From contig JANXZD010000487.1 in NCBI GenBank assembly GCA_025355705.1, positions 1 through 7,473 on the forward strand: a DNA stretch of 7,473 nucleotides, in the 5' to 3' direction. Shown here in pieces: positions 1 through 6,155 of the stretch. Every line of letters starts with the position of its first letter. Position 1 is the stretch's first letter. The DNA is from Bacteroidota bacterium (GTDB lineage Bacteria > Bacteroidota > Ignavibacteria > UBA10030 > UBA8401). Under the pieces are notes generated by a model. That model saw nothing but the letters and a program-made list of their open reading frames with translations, had not been told where the DNA came from and ran no database searches. The position numbers and the translations under genes were made by a program.

Positions 1-617
1 CGTTGATCATGGGTACGCTTAGTTTTACGAACGACAGAGGAACCACTGAACTCCTTTTTTCTCAGCCGGTATTTCGAGGAGAAGTTTTGCTGGGAAAAAT
101 ATCAGGTTTGTTCTTTTCGCTTTCGCTCTCGATGATTGTTGGTTTTATCGTTGCCGGAGGAATTATTGTTTATGTTACAGGAATGGAAGGATTGATACAA
201 TATGGATTATTTGTTTTGCTATCATTGATGCTTGCATTGGTATTCCTTGTTGTAGCCGTAATGATTGCCACTGCAAATAAAAGGAAATCACGATCTTTTG
301 GTATTTCATTGTTTGCATGGTTCTTCTTTGTATTGTTTTATGATTTGATCGTCCTCGGAGTTTCACTGTTATTCAAAGGGCAAACTGCAAATACTATTCT
401 CTTTCTCTCACTCTTTGGAAATCCGGTCGATATGGCGCGCGTTGCTGCATTAATCATTCTTGATAATGCGTCAATCTTTGGAGCTGCCGGTGCAGCGTTG
501 CTTCGTTTTCTTGGCGGGAGTGGAATGAGCGTTGCATTGCTTATTGGATCGTTGTTCGTATGGATCGGCATTCCGATAGTTATATCTCATCGGTTGTTGA
601 ACAAACAAGATATCTAA
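1..617 (+). CDS. nosY: NosY-like ABC-2 permease, 3' part
   Basis: This is a multi-spanning inner-membrane permease of the ABC-2 family. The frame is open to the left edge, so the N-terminus is missing; about 204 residues are visible and the stop is TAA at 615-617. Near its start it carries the RGTTELLFSQPVFRGEVLLGK stretch, the cytoplasmic coupling region typical of these permeases, followed by roughly five hydrophobic segments. The C-terminal part contains NPVDMARVAALIILDN followed by an AAGAALLRFLG-like stretch, the pattern I associate with NosY. NosY is the membrane subunit that works with the ATPase NosF and periplasmic NosD in maturation of the copper centre of nitrous-oxide reductase. 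It is usually the last gene of its cluster, which fits the terminator right behind it. Another ABC-2 export permease is possible because NosF and NosD lie outside the window. Confidence 0.75.
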   Translation, partial: LIMGTLSFTNDRGTTELLFSQPVFRGEVLLGKISGLFFSLSLSMIVGFIVAGGIIVYVTGMEGLIQYGLFVLLSLMLALVFLVVAVMIATANKRKSRSFGISLFAWFFFVLFYDLIVLGVSLLFKGQTANTILFLSLFGNPVDMARVAALIILDNASIFGAAGAALLRFLGGSGMSVALLIGSLFVWIGIPIVISHRLLNKQDI

Positions 618-646
618 TGTAGATTAATAATCTGAAATTATTTTAG

Positions 647-679
647 AATGCCACTTTAAACGGTGGCATTTTTGTTTTT
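647..679 (+). terminator. Intrinsic terminator after nosY
   Basis: A perfect 8-bp stem (AATGCCAC at 647-654 paired with GTGGCATT at 663-670) with an 8-nt loop is followed by a T-rich tract to 679. It lies 30 nt after the permease stop and should end the operon. The repeat region starts immediately after it, so it is also a natural left limit for the presumed mobile cassette. Confidence 0.85.
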
Positions 680-680
680 G

Positions 681-882
681 TAATCGTAAAATCGTAAATC
701 GTAATTTTCTCAATTCCTTAGGAAAAATCATGAAAATAGGAATTACGATTTATTTAGCTTTCCTGATGCATTTCATTCGGAACAAAGAATTTGAAAATAG
801 CCGATTTTGAGGCATATATGATTTAACCTATCTGAACATAGATAACGAATCGTAAAATCGTAAATCGTAAAAAATAGTTTGC
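681..882 (+). repeat. TCGTAA repeat module 1
   Basis: Three TCGTAA copies start at 684, 692 and 699. One inverted copy (TTACGA) is at 743-748, and three more direct copies start at 850, 858 and 865. Both triplets have the same 8-nt then 7-nt spacing. The inverted copy is followed by TTTATTTAGCTT and the second triplet by an A-rich run and ATAGTTTGCC. The same order and flanks recur in the module at 1257-1446. Direct iterated sites with fixed spacing upstream of a replication gene suggest an initiator-binding (origin) region. The alternative is a dispersed intergenic heptamer repeat, which AT-rich genomes of this type often carry. Confidence 0.8.
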
Positions 883-896
883 CTCAGAATACGATG

Positions 897-965
897 TCCC
901 TTAAAAATATTAAAGGGAAAATCATACAACCTCATATTCGAAATATATGAGAACTCCGTTCTCAT
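897..965. other. Two inverted repeats between the modules
   Basis: TCCCTT (897-902) pairs with AAGGGA (913-918) around a 10-nt AT loop. ATGAGAAC (947-954) pairs perfectly with GTTCTCAT (958-965) around a 3-nt loop. Neither is followed by a T tract, so they are not terminators. They could be protein-binding palindromes, cruciform-forming sites or RNA structures next to the repeat modules. The remaining bases from 966 to about 1100 show nothing I can name. Confidence 0.5.
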
Positions 966-1126
966 CCAGTCTCAAATTTCTAGACCTATTTTCCTAAAAT
1001 ACACGGTAATAATCACGTCTCTTTAACAATCTCATTTTACCTATAAACCAAGGACTTCACATGTTGTGATTTCTTTGCGTGCTTTAAATATGCAGAACTA
1101 TTAAAATGAACATAAGGATTCAAATA

Positions 1127-1249
1127 ATGATCAAATCCAACCCAAGACCCTTCAACAGACCAATTGACAACGGCATTACAGCGATGCTTCAACGATTACA
1201 AAGATTTCTCTTTCAAAAAAATCTTTCTTCCCAAAAATGTGATCATTAA
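1127..1249 (+). CDS. Possible 40-aa basic protein
   Basis: This short open frame lies in the gap between the two repeat modules. The chosen ATG at 1127 is preceded by AAGG at 1114-1117, about 9 nt away; an in-frame ATG at 1106 has no such site. The product would be a basic peptide, with a Pro/Arg/Asn-rich start (NPRPFNRPIDN) and then an amphipathic stretch (MLQRLQRFLFQ). It matches no family I recognise. The stop TAA at 1247-1249 lies 7 nt before the first TCGTAA of module 2. A real gene here might encode a small regulator of the cassette, but an ORF of this length can arise by chance, so it is listed as tentative. Confidence 0.25.
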   Translation: MIKSNPRPFNRPIDNGITAMLQRLQRFLFQKNLSSQKCDH

Positions 1250-1256
1250 ACAATAT

Positions 1257-1446
1257 TCGTAAGGTCGTAATTCGTAATTGTTCGTTTTCATAAGCAAACT
1301 TCGAAAAAACCGTCTTACGATTTATTTTTAGCTTCTTTGAAGTTACCCATCCCTAAAAAATTTCAGATTATTTTGAATTTTTACAGCAAAACTGTCTGAC
1401 TAGAGATTTGGCATCGCAAAATCGTAAATCGTAATAAATAGTTTGC
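1257..1446 (+). repeat. TCGTAA repeat module 2
   Basis: This repeats the architecture of the module at 681-882. TCGTAA starts at 1257, 1265 and 1272; the inverted TTACGA is at 1315-1320; and the second triplet has TCGCAA (one mismatch) at 1414, then TCGTAA at 1422 and 1429. The 8/7 spacing is kept in both triplets. The inverted copy is followed by TTTATTTTTAGCTT and the last triplet by TAAATAGTTTGCC, both close to module 1. The distance from first triplet to inverted copy is almost the same in the two modules (38 versus 39 nt), while the sequence between them has diverged. That pattern points to conserved sites rather than a recent duplication. Confidence 0.8.
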
Positions 1447-1464
1447 CAAAAATGAAGATTCCTC

Positions 1465-1493
1465 TTGTACTTAATCTGAGAAAATCCTATAAT
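1465..1493 (+). promoter_or_regulatory. Sigma70-like promoter for the replication operon
   Basis: TTGTAC at 1465-1470, a 17-nt spacer, and a perfect TATAAT at 1488-1493 predict transcription from about 1500. It lies 19 nt after repeat module 2, so proteins bound to the TCGTAA sites could control it. The -35 box matches the consensus weakly (3 of 6). A second TATAAT at 1613-1618 lies in a 12-nt direct repeat (CTATAATTAAAA at 1487 and 1612) but has no -35 partner. Confidence 0.55.
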
Positions 1494-1499
1494 TAAAAG

Positions 1500-1636
1500 T
1501 CGGAAGGAAATCTCACCGATAGCACCAACCCTAAAGAGCGGTTCCATTCAGAGCCGCGACCAACTACGCTTGACCAAATTTACTTACAAGCTAAAAGGAG
1601 ATACAATGATTCTATAATTAAAATTCTTATAACGAT
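1500..1636 (+). promoter_or_regulatory. Structured 5' leader of the replication operon
   Basis: The predicted transcript would begin with a leader of about 136 nt. It contains a 7-bp hairpin (GCGGTTC at 1538-1544 with GAGCCGC at 1551-1557, one G-U pair) and a weaker TCGG/CCGA pairing near its start. The only strong Shine-Dalgarno sequence (AAAAGGAG, 1593-1600) serves a 3-codon reading frame rather than the first gene. This arrangement suggests post-transcriptional control of the replication genes, though no known riboswitch or leader family is recognised. Confidence 0.4.
1593..1617 (+). promoter_or_regulatory. Shine-Dalgarno plus 3-codon minicistron
   Basis: AAAAGGAG (1593-1600) sits 5 nt before ATG ATT CTA TAA (1606-1617), encoding only Met-Ile-Leu. 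The first operon gene begins at 1637 in another frame and has no Shine-Dalgarno of its own. Ribosomes may load here, terminate and re-initiate 19 nt downstream, setting expression of the next gene. Leader-peptide coupling of this kind controls replication proteins in some plasmids; here it is an inference. Confidence 0.4.
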
Positions 1637-1933
1637 ATGACAAAAGCAAAACCTCAATCTCAACTAGACTTATTTACTGGTCTATCCAAAACCGCACTTG
1701 CTGCTTGCATCAATCACCTAAACTCAGAAATCCTTGCCGGCAATACCCAAATCTGGAAAGTTGCAAACTTTGCGTACAAGACCTATAGCAAAGCCTGCTC
1801 ACTAGAGCAATATGCACTCGGAGTAAGGATCAAAAAAATCAACCGCTTAGAATTTCAATCAATGGTCGATCCCGTTGCTCAGAGTATTTGGGCGTACGGT
1901 GATAAGAACCACGCACATCTGTTTTCAAACTGA
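1637..1933 (+). CDS. Small protein with sliding-clamp-binding motif
   Basis: This is a 98-aa protein of no recognised family. Residues 9-13 read QLDLF, an exact match to the pentameric consensus QL(S/D)LF by which bacterial proteins dock on the DnaN beta clamp. It sits in a polar, presumably flexible N-terminal tail, as usual for such motifs. The rest looks helical and basic, and ends in a conserved-looking VAQSIWAYGDKNHAHLF segment. It is the first gene of a cassette that ends in a primase-helicase, so recruiting or competing for the host clamp during element replication is a reasonable inference. The ATG lacks a Shine-Dalgarno sequence and probably depends on the minicistron just upstream. 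A 5-bp hairpin (AACGG/CCGTT, 1936-1952) follows the stop but has no T tract, so transcription probably continues. Confidence 0.75.
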   Translation: MTKAKPQSQLDLFTGLSKTALAACINHLNSEILAGNTQIWKVANFAYKTYSKACSLEQYALGVRIKKINRLEFQSMVDPVAQSIWAYGDKNHAHLFSN

Positions 1934-2029
1934 TAAACGGTATCCAACCGTTAAAAATCACCCAAATGCTCGAGCCATAATAATATTGAGCGGGCCGATT
2001 CAAATTGGAATTAAACAAAAACTGTCAAA

Positions 2030-2341
2030 ATGAATAACAATAATGAAACAGAACTCGATCACATAATGGACCAAATAGAAAATTCAATTAATTTGTGCCT
2101 CGAACATTGCAATGCCAAAATTACAGAGAAAACAAAAGATCCTTTCTCAATTGTCATGAACGAATACGATCTCTATAGATCGATGACAAAAGTTGAAGAA
2201 CTCTATTATTCTAATGTTGAAGGATATGAAGACGCACCGTTCACTCCTCTCAAATTCAACCAATTTTACCGTATGCTCAACCGTTCGGTAAAGGATATTC
2301 TGAAGTGCAAACAACCTGAGGAATCAATTTATGAACTATGA
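2030..2341 (+). CDS. Hypothetical acidic helical protein
   Basis: This 103-aa protein matches no family I know. It is acidic and probably all-helical. The N-terminus is Asn-rich (MNNNNETELD), and a central segment reads DPFSIVMNEYDLYRSM. There are no membrane segments, metal-binding clusters or HTH motifs visible; the two Cys of LCLEHCNAK are not arranged like a zinc site. It starts 96 nt after the previous gene with no clear Shine-Dalgarno, and its last 11 nt overlap the next gene (ATG at 2331, stop TGA at 2339-2341). It is therefore probably co-expressed with the DUF5659-like protein and the primase-helicase. A role as an accessory to replication or copy control is only inferred from position. 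Confidence 0.7.
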   Translation: MNNNNETELDHIMDQIENSINLCLEHCNAKITEKTKDPFSIVMNEYDLYRSMTKVEELYYSNVEGYEDAPFTPLKFNQFYRMLNRSVKDILKCKQPEESIYEL

Positions 2342-2609
2342 AACCAACGACATCTATTTAGCAGGATTCCTTCAGGCATCCGGATTAAATTTGGACTCCA
2401 ATTACAAAGACGGAACCAAGACAGTATTCTGCTACAAACCAACAGACAAGCTGCAACATCTTGTGGAAAGCTATTATAATATGTCCGCAAAAATTAACCC
2501 GCTACACTACGGTAGCGCACTTAAGATATTAAAGAACATCGTTTATCAGAAAAACAATAACTATAACTATGAAAACCAATTCAATCACCAATCAGGAAAG
2601 GTTCGTTGA
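2331..2609 (+). CDS. DUF5659-like small protein
   Basis: This 92-aa protein has a pattern I associate with DUF5659. It begins with a strand-forming YETNDIYLAGFLQASGL segment, then TKTVFCYKPTDKLQHLVESYYN, and ends its core with INPLHYGSALKILKNIVYQ. Members are small phage or mobile-element proteins of unknown biochemical function, often found close to replication or primase genes, which fits here. The remaining 20 or so residues are Asn-rich and probably disordered. It starts 11 nt before the previous stop and overlaps the primase-helicase start by 41 nt, so the three are probably translationally coupled. The overlap could shrink if the helicase starts further in. The assignment is from memory of the family pattern, not a search. 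Confidence 0.75.
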   Translation: MNYETNDIYLAGFLQASGLNLDSNYKDGTKTVFCYKPTDKLQHLVESYYNMSAKINPLHYGSALKILKNIVYQKNNNYNYENQFNHQSGKVR

Positions 2610-4737
2610 AACTCCTGCAACACAGATAGATAGCAACATAAAATTATTACAATCACCACCCAGTATGACTGAGACCGCATTGAAGTATGTTAAAAGCGGA
2701 TTATCTGTTATACCAACAAACAAGAACAAAAGACCTGCGCTCCAATCCTGGACACCATTCCAACATAACCGTGCAGATTTAATTGAACTATCCAAATGGT
2801 GGATCGCTAGCGATCATTCGATTGCAACCATCTGCGGAAAAGTATCAGGCAATTTAGAACTGATCGATTTTGATGAAAAATATAATATCAGCAGTTCGTC
2901 ATTGTTTGAACAGTGGCGAATGCTCGTTGACCTTCAACGTCCTGGGCTTGTCGGCAGACTGGTCACTCAGACGACGATCAACAAAGGGTATCATATCATA
3001 TATCGTTGCACAGAGATCGAAGGGAACCAGAAACTTGCCGAAAGAACTGCAACAGAAGAAGAACTTAAGAAGGAACCAAAAGTAAAAGCGCTGACCCTCA
3101 TCGAAACAAGGGGAGAAGGAGGTTATTTCTTATGTTATCCATCAACAGGATATTCTATTTGCAACGGTGATTTGTTAGCCATTCCTGAAATAACTCCGGA
3201 TGAACGGAATATCTTAATGGACTGCGCCCGTTCGCTAAATGAGCTCATCCCTGCCAAATCGATTGTTGGCGTCAAGGAATATAATCCCAACAGTAATCGT
3301 CCTGGTGATGTCTACAACAAACGAGGCGATCATCGGCCAATCTTGGAAAAACGCGGATGGAAGTTTGGTATGGAAACCGATGTAAAAGAATATTGGCAGA
3401 GACCGGGGAAGACAGATGGTATTAGCGCAACATTCAATAAGCAGATGGGGTTGTTCTATGTATGGACATCCAATGGCTCACCATTAGAACCGAAGAAGGC
3501 GTACAGTAAATATTCATTGTATGCCAACTTGGAAACCGATGGCGATTATAAAGAAGCGTCAAAAAAATTAGCTGCAGAAGGATATGGAGAATTCACTAGC
3601 AGTGATGACGGGATATTGATACAGAAAGTGGAAAATTATCTCACGGCCAGTTATTCCTTCCAAAGAAATATTGTTACCTCAAGAATAGAGGTCTCTAAAC
3701 TGAACGAAAATGTATTCCACGAATTACGGGACATTGAGTTGAACTCAATTCACCGAGAATTGTTGAAACAACAATTACCGATTGGTATTGATTCTCTTGA
3801 CCGGCTGCTCCGTTCAAATTATGTAGAAGAGTTCGACCCATTCGTTTCGTACTTCGAGAAATTGTCCGCGTGGGATGGAATAACAGATCATATTGGTGAA
3901 TTGGCTAAGTCAGTAACATTGGTTGATGTATCTAACGCAAAAGAGTTTAGAAACAATCTTGAGCGATGGTTCATTGGGTTGGTAGCAAGCGCGGTAGAAC
4001 CAACAGCAGTGAATCAGACCGCAATAATATTTGTAGGGTCTCAAGGAATTGGAAAAAGTAGATGGTTAAGTAGATTAGTTCCGAAAGAATTATTTCGATA
4101 TCAATACGTCGGTAATTTAGATCCCAATAATAAGGATACGATGGTATATCTTTCAGAATGTCTTTTGATCAATCTTGACGAACTCGAAACCCTGCGCAAA
4201 GCAGAGATTGGGGCTTTGAAATCTATTATGACGCAGCAATCGATAAAGATACGTAGACCGTACGATAGGCTGCCGGAGAACTTAGTGCGGAGAGCATCGT
4301 TTGTTGGTTCAATTAATCAGACGGAGTTTTTGAATGACCCGACTGGATCACGAAGGTTCTTGACCTTTGAGGTTCAGTCGTTTGACTTCAACGGAATACC
4401 GGATATGGACAAGGTGATGACGCAGGCATATACATTGTTTAAGAATGGTGAACAGTGGTGGTTTGATGAAGCTGAGATTACTATCATCAACGAAAGGAAT
4501 AAAACATTTACTATCCGTGGACACGAGGAGGAACTTTTGTTGGATGTATTTCCGAAACCTGCAGAAGGCACAGAGAAAGTCTTTTTGACATCGACAGCGA
4601 TTGCTGAACGCATACACATTGTTAGAAATGATTTCCGCGTTGATAAGGCTAGTGTCCGAGATCTTGGATATGCGTTAGTAAAGAACGGGTATGTATTCAA
4701 AAAACCAAACAACGTAAAGAAGTACGCGGTAGGTTAG
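2569..4737 (+). CDS. Primase-polymerase / VirE-type helicase
   Basis: This 722-aa replication protein combines two enzymes. Residues about 37-205 form a bifunctional primase-polymerase domain (archaeo-eukaryotic primase fold): LIDFDE gives the metal-binding Asp pair D100/D102, H142 lies in GYHIIY, and ETRGEGGYFLCYPS follows at 179-192. Residues about 247-340 are the linker domain often seen in phage primases (RGDHRPILEKRGW...YWQRPGKTDGISATFN). Residues about 480-605 are a VirE-type P-loop ATPase: Walker A GSQGIGKS (490-497), Walker B LLINLDE (532-538), sensor N583 and the Arg pair of GSRRFLTF (595-596). The last 65 residues look like a winged helix that could bind origin DNA. It should prime and unwind DNA for an integrative element, plasmid or phage satellite. 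An internal ATG at 2665 still leaves the primase domain whole; neither start has a Shine-Dalgarno sequence. Confidence 0.9.
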   Translation: MKTNSITNQERFVETPATQIDSNIKLLQSPPSMTETALKYVKSGLSVIPTNKNKRPALQSWTPFQHNRADLIELSKWWIASDHSIATICGKVSGNLELIDFDEKYNISSSSLFEQWRMLVDLQRPGLVGRLVTQTTINKGYHIIYRCTEIEGNQKLAERTATEEELKKEPKVKALTLIETRGEGGYFLCYPSTGYSICNGDLLAIPEITPDERNILMDCARSLNELIPAKSIVGVKEYNPNSNRPGDVYNKRGDHRPILEKRGWKFGMETDVKEYWQRPGKTDGISATFNKQMGLFYVWTSNGSPLEPKKAYSKYSLYANLETDGDYKEASKKLAAEGYGEFTSSDDGILIQKVENYLTASYSFQRNIVTSRIEVSKLNENVFHELRDIELNSIHRELLKQQLPIGIDSLDRLLRSNYVEEFDPFVSYFEKLSAWDGITDHIGELAKSVTLVDVSNAKEFRNNLERWFIGLVASAVEPTAVNQTAIIFVGSQGIGKSRWLSRLVPKELFRYQYVGNLDPNNKDTMVYLSECLLINLDELETLRKAEIGALKSIMTQQSIKIRRPYDRLPENLVRRASFVGSINQTEFLNDPTGSRRFLTFEVQSFDFNGIPDMDKVMTQAYTLFKNGEQWWFDEAEITIINERNKTFTIRGHEEELLLDVFPKPAEGTEKVFLTSTAIAERIHIVRNDFRVDKASVRDLGYALVKNGYVFKKPNNVKKYAVG

Positions 4738-4987
4738 TGTGGTTAGCCTGGTGTTAGGGTGAGAATTTCACCCTAACACTTTTTGATTCATTGTTATCAG
4801 TACTATTATTATGATGTTAGAGTGGTTAGAGTGAATATCTATAAAAGAATAGATGGGATATATACGGTGGACGGCAGGAGAGAGACGGGATCGGTGCGGA
4901 GACCAACGCTTCCAACCCATCACTTGCGACAACGCAAACTTCCACACCAACTCTTGGGAATCCACTCTCACCCACACCCACCCTAAC
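4733..4987. repeat. GTTAGNNTG nonamer cluster
   Basis: Five direct nonamers follow the consensus GTTAG(N)(N)TG: 4733-4741, 4742-4750 (abutting), 4753-4761, and a perfect tandem pair GTTAGAGTG at 4816-4824 and 4825-4833. Inverted copies CACCCTAAC lie at 4769-4777 and 4979-4987. The first nonamers contain the stop codon of the primase-helicase. Iterated nonamers in both orientations beside a replication gene resemble initiator-binding iterons. The central direct/inverted pair also forms the terminator hairpin. Between the copies (4837-4978) are small inverted repeats: ATCTAT/ATAGAT at 4837-4854 and TTGCG/CGCAA at 4924-4937. There is also a switch from a G-rich to a C-rich top strand near 4905. 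Confidence 0.65.
4751..4784 (+). terminator. Terminator of the replication operon
   Basis: A perfect 12-bp stem (GTGTTAGGGTGA at 4751-4762, TCACCCTAACAC at 4768-4779) with a 5-nt loop is followed by five T. It begins 13 nt after the primase-helicase stop. The stem is made of a GTTAGGGTG nonamer and its inverted copy, so terminator and repeat site share the same bases. Confidence 0.9.
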
Positions 4988-5033
4988 ACCCCCCAAAAGG
5001 ATGTCAGTGGTCAAAAAATCGAAAGGACAAAAA

Positions 5034-5225
5034 ATGAAGAAAATAATCAATGAGCCAAATTTAAAAAAACTGTTCAAAGGCACTAAAACAAAAAAGAGCA
5101 ATGCACAAGATATCAATCTTCAAGGAGGTTGTTTGTTGGATAAACCGGGACCATATACAGAGTTGAACCTGGAAAAAGAAAGAAAACGAGATCAAATTGA
5201 TATTGTAAATCCACTTTTATCATGA
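5034..5225 (+). CDS. Possible small basic protein
   Basis: This is a tentative 63-aa product. The ATG at 5034 was chosen because AAAGGA (5022-5027) lies about 6 nt upstream; an earlier in-frame ATG at 5001 has its purine run too close. The N-terminal half is strongly basic (KKLFKGTKTKKS) and the C-terminal half more polar, with GGCLLDKPGPYTEL in the middle. It has no recognised domain, signal peptide or membrane segment. It lies alone between the repeats behind the primase-helicase and a decayed gene, so it may be cargo of the element, the remnant of something longer, or a chance ORF. No promoter stands out. Confidence 0.35.
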   Translation: MKKIINEPNLKKLFKGTKTKKSNAQDINLQGGCLLDKPGPYTELNLEKERKRDQIDIVNPLLS

Positions 5226-5312
5226 AAAATATCTGATCAATCCCCCTTTTTATCTATAAAAATGGTACGAAAATGATGAAAAATTGATATCGCGAGATAC
5301 ATATTGCGGTAA

Positions 5313-5574
5313 AAAACAGTAGATATTTATAGCAAAATGCTTGTTGGAATTTCACCAATTGGCAACGAGGATATCAAGGGGGTTTCCGACCTGGTAAAGT
5401 GAATTAGAAAAACACCCCCCAAAAGTCCTGGTGTTCGCAGGAACATCAAAAATCATCAATGATGACGGTACGTTATTTAAAAGTATAACCCGGACATTTA
5501 GATTGTGTTTTTGTGTGGTTCAGATAAACAAAGAGGATATCTTAATGATGTTGAGGCATAAAAAAATATGCTAA
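5313..5574 (+). pseudogene. Frameshifted remnant of an unidentified gene
   Basis: Two consecutive frames together read like one protein domain. From 5313 to 5399 the frame gives a strand-like MLVGISPIGNEDIKG segment and a helix ending SDLVK, then hits TGA at 5400-5402. Removing one base there lets the next frame continue ELEKHPPKVLVFAGTS and KIINDDGTLFKS, with a stop at 5572-5574. The strand-helix-strand pattern (MLVGIS, then an amphipathic helix, then KVLVFAG) suggests a Rossmann-like alpha/beta fold. I cannot name the family. No start codon with a Shine-Dalgarno is visible and frames upstream are closed, so this looks like a truncated and frameshifted leftover. The surrounding stretch 5226-5312 shows nothing else. 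Confidence 0.45.
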
Positions 5575-5595
5575 CCAATTTGAAACCGCTGGTGT

Positions 5596-5638
5596 AGCAG
5601 GATAAGTAACGAAGTTATCGTCTAGACTGCTCTTTTTT
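5596..5638 (+). terminator. Likely terminator before the toxin gene
   Basis: AGCAG-GATAA (5596-5605) pairs with TTATC (5615-5619) and CTGCT (5627-5631), with a 7-nt bulge between the two right-hand pieces. Six T follow at 5633-5638. It would stop transcripts coming from the left before the toxin-antitoxin promoter, which begins in the same T run. Confidence 0.5.
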
Positions 5639-5665
5639 GCGTATATTCATAAAAGTCGGTATATT
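5637..5665 (+). promoter_or_regulatory. Promoter of the PIN toxin operon
   Basis: TTGCGT at 5637-5642, a 17-nt spacer and TATATT at 5660-5665 predict transcription from about 5672. That would leave a very short leader containing the Shine-Dalgarno AGGAAGG (5672-5678). The -35 box matches the consensus at only 3 of 6 positions. Confidence 0.45.
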
Positions 5666-5690
5666 ATTTTCAGGAAGGATTTTCAGACTT

Positions 5691-6155
5691 ATGATCCCGC
5701 GAATTTACATCGATACTTCAGTGATTGGAGGATACTTTGATCCGGAATTCGAAGAATTTACGAAGCCTTTTTTTCAAAGAGTTTTGGACGATGAATTAAG
5801 GCTCATTTATTCAAGTATTACAGAAGAAGAATTATCGAATGCTCCTGAACATGTGAAACAATTTATGCGCGATTTACCGGAAGACTCCATTGAGTATGTT
5901 GAAGTTTCCGACGAGTCGACAGAATTGGCGATGGCTTATCTCAAGGAAGGTGTTGTTGGTAAATCTAGTTTTGCAGATTGCATGCACATTTCATTGGCAT
6001 CGATACATCGGGCAGATTTGCTCGTGAGTTGGAATTTTAAACACATCGTAAATGTAAATCGAATACGCGGCTACAACGCCGTAAATTATAAACTTGGTTA
6101 TCCGATCATCGATATTCGGTCTCCGAGGGAGGTTGGAAAATATGAAGAAGATTGA
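5691..6155 (+). CDS. PIN-domain toxin (VapC-like)
   Basis: This is a 154-aa PIN-domain ribonuclease of the VapC-like type, the probable toxin of a two-gene module that would cleave RNA using divalent metal. The N-terminal RIYIDTSVIGGYFD holds the first catalytic Asp (D8). E45-E47 of ITEEEL supply the second acid and D96 of SSFADCMHISLA the third. The usual fourth acidic position falls in LVSWNFKHIVN, where Asn (N115) replaces Asp, as I recall for this subfamily. The IRGYNAVN and IRSPREV tail is typical of it too. The ATG at 5691 fits family length and has AGGAAGG 12 nt upstream; a TTG at 5637 would add 18 atypical residues and overlap the promoter. The last 14 nt overlap the next gene. Confidence 0.85.
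   Translation: MIPRIYIDTSVIGGYFDPEFEEFTKPFFQRVLDDELRLIYSSITEEELSNAPEHVKQFMRDLPEDSIEYVEVSDESTELAMAYLKEGVVGKSSFADCMHISLASIHRADLLVSWNFKHIVNVNRIRGYNAVNYKLGYPIIDIRSPREVGKYEED

Noticed and set aside
870..882. Bacteroidota-type promoter (TAnnTTTG) in ATAGTTTGCC
   Set aside because: There is only one base between TA and TTTG and no -33 TTG at the right distance.
681..1434. CRISPR-like array
   Set aside because: The repeat units are only 6-7 nt, spacing is 7-8 nt within triplets and over 100 nt between them, and no cas gene is present.
2870..3085. 71-aa ORF inside the primase-helicase
   Set aside because: It is a frame shadow of the primase domain, whose own frame carries the catalytic motifs.
4348..4712. 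Minus-strand ORFs opposite the helicase C-terminus
   Set aside because: They are antisense shadows with Cys- and Ser-rich translations of no family character, opposite a well-supported gene.
4768..5116. Open frames on both strands behind the primase-helicase (minus 4768-4989 and 4826-5116, plus 4783-4986 and 4853-5053)
   Set aside because: They overlap each other, run through the terminator or nonamer repeats, have low-complexity translations (Thr-His-Pro or Gly-Val runs) and no ribosome sites.
5590..5640. tRNA or attachment site at the folded sequence
   Set aside because: The fold is a short bulged hairpin with a T tract and lacks cloverleaf arms, so a terminator explains it better; no matching second copy was found.
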